Origin: a bacterium
GTDB lineage: Bacteria > Desulfobacterota > Anaeroferrophillalia > Anaeroferrophillales > Tharpellaceae
DNA: 10,273 nucleotides
Direction of reading: 5' to 3'
NCBI GenBank assembly: GCA_029935295.1
Contig: JAOZKP010000093.1
Coordinates: 1 to 10,273, forward strand
The notes under the pieces were generated by a model. The model ran no database searches, was not told where the DNA came from, and saw nothing but the letters and a program-made list of their open reading frames with translations. The translations under genes and the position numbers were made by a program. This document shows positions 6,471 to 10,273 of the stretch, piece by piece; positions within the stretch are counted from its first letter, which is position 1; each line of letters opens with the position of its first letter.

Positions 6471-7616
6471 ATGAAATTAAGTGATGAGCTGATCATGCTC
6501 CAGAAAAGTGTAGGTAAATTTGTTAAAAGTGAGATCGAACCAATTGCTGAAGAGATGGATAAAGAAGATAAATGGCCGGATGGTATGTGGAAAAAGTTGG
6601 GAGATCTCGGAGTCTTGGGTTCATCGGTTCCTGAGAGTTACGGCGGTTCCGGTTTAGGGTCTTTTGCTCAGGTTGTTATCGCTGAAGAGATTGCAAAATA
6701 TAGTGCGGCTATATCGCTATCCTATATTGCACATTCAAATTTATGTATGCATAATCTTTACAAGAATGGCAATGACGAACAACGCAGTAAATATCTTCCA
6801 GGACTATGTTCGGGAGAAAAGATTGGAGCGCTTGGCCTGACCGAGCCTGGGGCTGGCTCTGATGCCGTTAGTATTCAGACCTCCGCCAAACGAAGTGGGG
6901 ATAACTATATTTTAAACGGTAGTAAAACGTTTATCACTAATGGTCCACAAGCCGATGTGGTAATTGTTTATGCTAAGACCGACAAAGAGAAAGGATCGGG
7001 GGGCATAACGGCATTTCTGGTTGAAAAACAATTTCCCGGTTTTTCAGCCTCTAAGCCCTTTGAGAAGATGGGTCATAGAGGTTCAAAGACTTCGGAGTTG
7101 TTTTTTGAAGATTGTCTGGTGCCGGCCAAGAACATTCTGGGCAAAGAAAATGAAGGCGTAAAGGTAATGATGTCAGGTTTGGATATTGAGAGGGTTGTGG
7201 TTGCGGCCATCGCCCTGGGTTTGGCGGAAGGTGCATTCAGAGAATCGGTCAAATATGCGAAAGAACGAAAACAGTTTGGTAAGGAAATAAGTAATTTTCA
7301 GTTAGTACAGGCAATGCTTGCTGATATGTATACCTCTATTGAGGCGGCAAGATTGTTAATCTATGATGCCGCAATGCAGGCTGATGAGGGCCAAAAAATC
7401 AATCTGCAAGCGGCGGCGGCAATCCTTTTTACGGCTGAAGCAACAACCAAAATAACATTGGATGCGATCCAGATACACGGCGGCTATGGCTACATGTTGG
7501 AATATCCTGTCAATCGGTATCTCCGAGATGCGAAATTATATGAAATAGGTGCGGGGACATCGGAAGTCAGAAGATTAATTATTGCCCGTGGAATACTCGG
7601 CGTTGAGACGTTTTAG
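6471..7616 (+). CDS. acyl-CoA dehydrogenase, isovaleryl-CoA dehydrogenase type
   Basis: A 381-residue FAD enzyme that oxidises an acyl-CoA to the 2-enoyl-CoA and passes electrons to electron-transfer flavoprotein. ATG 6471 follows AAGGAGA (6457-6463). The N-terminal helical domain contains SYIAHSNLC (84-92); the middle domain has GLTEPGAGSDAVS (122-134) and FITNGP (154-159); the C-terminal part has RKQFGKEISNFQLVQ (266-280) and the FAD segment IHGGYGYM (335-342). The base position of medium-chain enzymes (Glu in YEGTS) is Ala361 here (YEIGAGTSEVRR, 357-368). Instead Glu240 in SGLDIERVV supplies the acid, the arrangement known from isovaleryl-CoA dehydrogenase. That, with the operon context, supports isovaleryl-CoA or a close branched acyl-CoA as substrate. 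No electron-transfer flavoprotein gene is in the window. Confidence 0.93.
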   Translation: MKLSDELIMLQKSVGKFVKSEIEPIAEEMDKEDKWPDGMWKKLGDLGVLGSSVPESYGGSGLGSFAQVVIAEEIAKYSAAISLSYIAHSNLCMHNLYKNGNDEQRSKYLPGLCSGEKIGALGLTEPGAGSDAVSIQTSAKRSGDNYILNGSKTFITNGPQADVVIVYAKTDKEKGSGGITAFLVEKQFPGFSASKPFEKMGHRGSKTSELFFEDCLVPAKNILGKENEGVKVMMSGLDIERVVVAAIALGLAEGAFRESVKYAKERKQFGKEISNFQLVQAMLADMYTSIEAARLLIYDAAMQADEGQKINLQAAAAILFTAEATTKITLDAIQIHGGYGYMLEYPVNRYLRDAKLYEIGAGTSEVRRLIIARGILGVETF

Positions 7617-7641
7617 GGCTTGTTCTCTTGTATATGGATAA

Positions 7642-7784
7642 TGTTCCACTAATGTTGTGGAAACTTTGACAAACCCTGAAGCTCTGGAAAATTTCAAGAA
7701 TATTGATAATGGCCTGGTGCTGCCATTTGTATCTATGGATCCAGGCACGATGCGTAAGGCCTCTGTCTCACTGGTGTCCCAGAA
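7642..7784 (+). pseudogene. possible cytochrome P450-like gene fragment
   Basis: An open frame (from just after a TAA at 7639-7641) reads VVETLTNPEALENF, then LPFVSMDPGTMRKASVSLVS. The VSMDP...RK...S pattern resembles the DPPEHTRLR region near helix C of bacterial cytochromes P450, with the PEH part lost. It has no haem-binding Cys loop and no start signal, and it runs into dehydrogenase-like sequence at about 7780. The resemblance is short and I judged it by eye, so treat it as a suggestion only. Confidence 0.25.
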
Positions 7785-7980
7785 CAACGCATGGGAGAAC
7801 CTCAAGGGAGAGTTCTTAAGGGTCAAACCGTCGGTATCATCAGGCCTAGGCAGGATCGGTCTGGATGTGTGCAAACGCCTATAATCTTTTTGCGTCAAAC
7901 TAATCGGCATAGAACAATATGATCATGAAAAGCCAAAAAAGAGTTGGGACCGGAATGGATTGGCAGCCTCTGTATCTTAA
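7785..7980 (+). pseudogene. frameshifted relic of a second D-2-hydroxyacid dehydrogenase
   Basis: From 7785 the sequence encodes QRMGEPQGRVLKGQTVGII, matching residues 127-145 of the intact dehydrogenase at 1483-2427, including a run of 17 identical bases (ATGGGAGAACCTCAAGG at 7791 and 1867). One extra A at about 7842 shifts the frame, which then continues as GLGRIGLDVCKRL, the NAD-binding motif. A TAA at 7882-7884 replaces the Arg codon expected there, and homology resumes after it as SFCVKLIGIEQYDHEKPKK. About 23 of the 32 residues up to KRL agree with the intact protein once the shift is repaired. Similarity fades by about 7944, and the frame ends at 7980. Both ends of the gene are missing, so it cannot make an enzyme. 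Confidence 0.82.
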
Positions 7981-8017
7981 ATAATTACCAACTTTCTTAA
8001 CAGGACCGGTATTGATT

Positions 8018-9511
8018 ATGCATAAAAGAATCGTTGTTAGCGGCTGGGGACAGGTTACGCAAAGCAAAGAAGTAACGGGGGCAATCCAGAATCCACTGGA
8101 GCTTATGATCCAGGCCGCTTCCCGGGCGCAAGAAAAAAGTGGCTTTGATTTTCTAGAGAAGATTGACGGCGTCATGACGGTTATGACACTTAGCTGCTAT
8201 TACCCGGATGCAGCCCGACAACTTGCGCAAAAGATCAATGCCACACCTCGTTTCATCCATACCTCCGGAATTGGTGGGGAGTCTCCGCAAAATTTGATCA
8301 ATATAGCTGCCGGCATGATTGCCCGGAGCGAGTTGGAGACGGTTGTAATCGCTGGCGCCGAAACCTACTACCCAAGAACGAAAAAACCGGCAAAACCGGA
8401 AAATGCCCTTTTTCAGGGGTTACCCGAAGATTATCAAGGTGACGACAGTATCGGCGCGACTGAGTTTGAGTTACGCCATGGGATATCCCAACCTGTCCAG
8501 GGTTTCCCCCTCTTTGAAACAGCGCTATGGGCAGAATCCGGTCTCGAATTAAAAAACTATTTGATGCGGCCTGGAAAACTTTGGTCACTAAATAGCCAGA
8601 TCGCTGCTAATCATCCAAATGCCTGGTCAAAAAAAAGGTACACGGCTAAGGAGATAATCACCAAAACCCCATTCAACCGGATGATTGCCTTTCCTTACAC
8701 CAAACTGATGAACCCGTTTGTTACGGTTGACCTTGGCGCTGCAATTGTTCTTATGTCCGAAGAGAGATCCCGAAAATTCCGTCAAAAAGAGAGTCGCCCG
8801 GTCTACTTTATCGGTGGTGGCTATGCCAGAGACCGTCAACGCTTCCTGATTGAAAAATCGAATTTCACATCAAGCCCGCCGCTTAAAGCTGCCGTTGACA
8901 AGGCTCTACAGCGCTCTGCTTTAAGCATTGATGAGATAGAAGTTTTCGATTTTTATAGCTGTTTTCCCTGCGCCGTAAGCATAGCACTAAAAATGTTGGG
9001 ACTGAGACAAGATGACTGCCGACCATTCACCGTCACCGGAGGTTTAGGATTTTTTGGTGGTCCCGGCAACAATTACAGCTTACATGCCGTGGCCACTATG
9101 GTCGAAATGATTGCCAAGGGGGAAATCAATAATGGTTTAGTTACGGCATTAGGATGGTTTATGCACAAGCATGCGGCTGGAATCTACAGTGCTACCCCTA
9201 CAGAAACAGACCTTAAACAACATGACTTAGATGATGCAAAGGCACCACTGACTGGTAGCCAGCCGATACCAATTATTGAAGAAGCAATCGCCAATGGATA
9301 CATTGAAACCTACACCGTTATTTACAAAAAAAATGGCTCCCCCGACTACACCGTTATCTATGGAAAAACCGAGAAAGGTCTCAGGTTTGTCGCCAATTCA
9401 AACATCGACCCCGAAACAATTACGGCCTTGACCACCCAAAACCAAGTCGGCAAAGCTGTTCAGGTTCGATATGATAAACAAAAAAAACGCAACCTTGCCT
9501 ACCTTATATAA
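8018..9511 (+). CDS. thiolase-like protein (acetyl-CoA acetyltransferase family, TLP1-like) with extra C-terminal domain
   Basis: A 497-residue thiolase-superfamily protein. ATG 8018 is chosen; AGGA at 8002-8005 lies 12 bases upstream, so TTG 8012, better spaced from it, is an alternative start adding two residues. The N-terminal thiolase half holds SGIGGESPQNLINIAAGMIA (83-102), where classical thiolases carry the nucleophilic Cys; no Cys is present here. VVIAGAETYY (109-118) is the usual strand after it. The C-terminal half holds DFYSCFPCAVSIALKMLGL (311-329) and GGLGFFGGPGNNYSLHAVATMVEM (341-364), the latter replacing the GHPxGASG loop. From about 405 onward lies an extra domain of the kind found in mycobacterial thiolase-like protein 1. 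The likely partner is an acyl-CoA, but the reaction is uncertain: the gene may encode an acyl-CoA binding or unusual acyl-transfer protein. It follows the acyl-CoA operon after 401 bases of gene relics. Confidence 0.87.
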   Translation: MHKRIVVSGWGQVTQSKEVTGAIQNPLELMIQAASRAQEKSGFDFLEKIDGVMTVMTLSCYYPDAARQLAQKINATPRFIHTSGIGGESPQNLINIAAGMIARSELETVVIAGAETYYPRTKKPAKPENALFQGLPEDYQGDDSIGATEFELRHGISQPVQGFPLFETALWAESGLELKNYLMRPGKLWSLNSQIAANHPNAWSKKRYTAKEIITKTPFNRMIAFPYTKLMNPFVTVDLGAAIVLMSEERSRKFRQKESRPVYFIGGGYARDRQRFLIEKSNFTSSPPLKAAVDKALQRSALSIDEIEVFDFYSCFPCAVSIALKMLGLRQDDCRPFTVTGGLGFFGGPGNNYSLHAVATMVEMIAKGEINNGLVTALGWFMHKHAAGIYSATPTETDLKQHDLDDAKAPLTGSQPIPIIEEAIANGYIETYTVIYKKNGSPDYTVIYGKTEKGLRFVANSNIDPETITALTTQNQVGKAVQVRYDKQKKRNLAYLI

Positions 9512-10273
9512 TTTGAAGCGGTCTGGGGAGCCAAAAAGATAAAAGCGATCAGTGTGCTGGGTACAGGCAGCATCTATACCACCGACCCGGTGGCATTGCT
9601 GTAGGTACGCTTTATGGCAAAGAAAAAGTATGCTGCCAAATGAGATAATCCCGATCGACAGTCATGGGGAGCGGGTTCTGTCCGGTTTTGAAACATTAAA
9701 TTGCCACTTCAAATTTCTGACATGGAGGTATGCCCCCTATCCCCATATTGGGACGTTCATTATTGTAGTGTCAAAGCCATCTGGTAGTGTAACCCCCGAT
9801 GAAGTATATTATGATCGAACAATTTCGGAGGCGGTGAACTTCTAGGCTTCAAAAAAAGTGAGGCCAAAAAGCGGGGGACACCACCGCACCCCCGAAAAAC
9901 CAATTTAAATTTATGATTCTAAATCCCCAGACCTATAGCTTAGCAACAGTCAAATGTTGTCTAGACGTTTGGATCCACCGTATTCATTGTCACCCCCCAA
10001 TCTTTAAAATTTTCGACTTATCTTCTAAGCGCCACCCTTGATGCTGATCTTACATGACACATTATAGCTAAGTTACAATTCGAAGCACTGCTCCAGAGAT
10101 TTGACGCTCTAAATGGGGTCAGAGTAAAATTAAACTGTCAAGAGAAAAAAAGAGGCGTACTTGTAAAGATATACGCAGGCAATCTCAACTGTCCCATCAA
10201 ATTGTAAACGAAAGATTGATCGTAAATACGCGTAACAAAATTATGACCACGAATATGTTATAGTAAGGTCATT
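9512..10273. other. gene-poor terminal region with degraded-looking sequence
   Basis: I find no convincing gene here. One frame stays open to TAG 9843-9845 (71 residues from ATG 9630), but it has no Shine-Dalgarno sequence and no family I recognise. In two other frames, short stretches at 9520-9600 and 9560-9645 look protein-like (AISVLGTGSIYTTDPVALL ending in TAG; then GGIAVGTLYGKEKV), as expected of a decayed, frameshifted gene, but I cannot name it. Further right are a GC-rich hairpin (9872-9894) and GGGGTCAGAGTAAAATTAA (10115-10133), a phrase I associate with the flanks of mobile elements. The final 130 bases are AT-rich with no reading frame. Confidence 0.4.
9866..9894 (-). terminator. 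GC-rich hairpin, terminator-like on the minus strand
   Basis: CGGGGG (9872-9877) pairs with CCCCCG (9889-9894) around an 11-base loop. Read on the minus strand, the stem is followed by CTTTTT, the form of an intrinsic terminator. No minus-strand gene ends nearby, so it may be the remnant of one or part of a mobile-element end. Confidence 0.35.

Noticed and set aside
7657..7884. A 75-codon open frame (GTG start) between the acyl-CoA dehydrogenase and thiolase-like genes.
   Set aside because: Its last part is out-of-frame, then in-frame, dehydrogenase relic sequence, and it has no ribosome binding site. It is a chance join of pseudogene pieces rather than a gene.
9630..9845. Open frame of 71 codons after the thiolase-like gene.
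   Set aside because: No Shine-Dalgarno sequence, no recognisable domain, and neighbouring frames look like decayed coding sequence. It is kept only in the description of the terminal region.
10259..10264. TATAGT near the right edge as a possible -10 promoter box.
   Set aside because: No acceptable -35 hexamer lies at the right spacing, and the window ends before any gene it could drive.

Overview
All genes in this window lie on the plus strand. The content suggests a Gram-negative heterotroph, plausibly a desulfobacterial or related proteobacterial lineage. That placement rests on gene content (secreted DUF1254/DUF1214 protein, acyl-CoA catabolic cluster, TLP1-like thiolase) and general sequence character, and I hold it only weakly. 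I saw no tRNA, rRNA, CRISPR array or intact transposase.

Layout. 3-104 may be the tail of an upstream gene. 139-1206 encodes an exported DUF1254/DUF1214 protein. A gene-free stretch (1207-1482) precedes a D-2-hydroxyacid dehydrogenase (1483-2427), which ends at a likely intrinsic terminator (2515-2560). A perfect 10-bp inverted repeat (2565-2603) sits between that terminator and the ribosome binding site of a tight acyl-CoA catabolic operon: carboxyltransferase subunit (2624-4243), methylglutaconyl-CoA-hydratase-like crotonase (4328-5125), HMG-CoA-lyase-like enzyme (5189-6319) and isovaleryl-CoA-dehydrogenase-type acyl-CoA dehydrogenase (6471-7616). A TLP1-like thiolase homologue follows at 8018-9511. 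The last 760 bases hold no convincing gene, only degraded-looking sequence, a hairpin and a phrase I associate with mobile-element flanks.

How the genes fit. The four operon enzymes match, step for step, the leucine/isovalerate route: isovaleryl-CoA to 3-methylcrotonyl-CoA (dehydrogenase), to 3-methylglutaconyl-CoA (carboxylase), to HMG-CoA (hydratase), to acetoacetate plus acetyl-CoA (lyase). Two points do not fit a textbook cluster. The biotin carboxylase/biotin carrier subunit is missing from the window, and the lyase homologue has Gln where HMG-CoA lyase has its catalytic Cys. The real substrate may therefore be a related branched acyl-CoA.

The most informative hidden structure is a set of gene relics between the intact genes. 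Bases 6335-6424 are the last 29 codons plus stop of a second crotonase, lying just upstream of the dehydrogenase and differing from the intact tail mostly at synonymous positions. Bases 7785 to about 7944 are a frameshifted, stop-interrupted piece of a second D-2-hydroxyacid dehydrogenase, preceded by a short peptide frame resembling a cytochrome P450. Together they suggest the locus was assembled by recombination between paralogous or foreign catabolic clusters.
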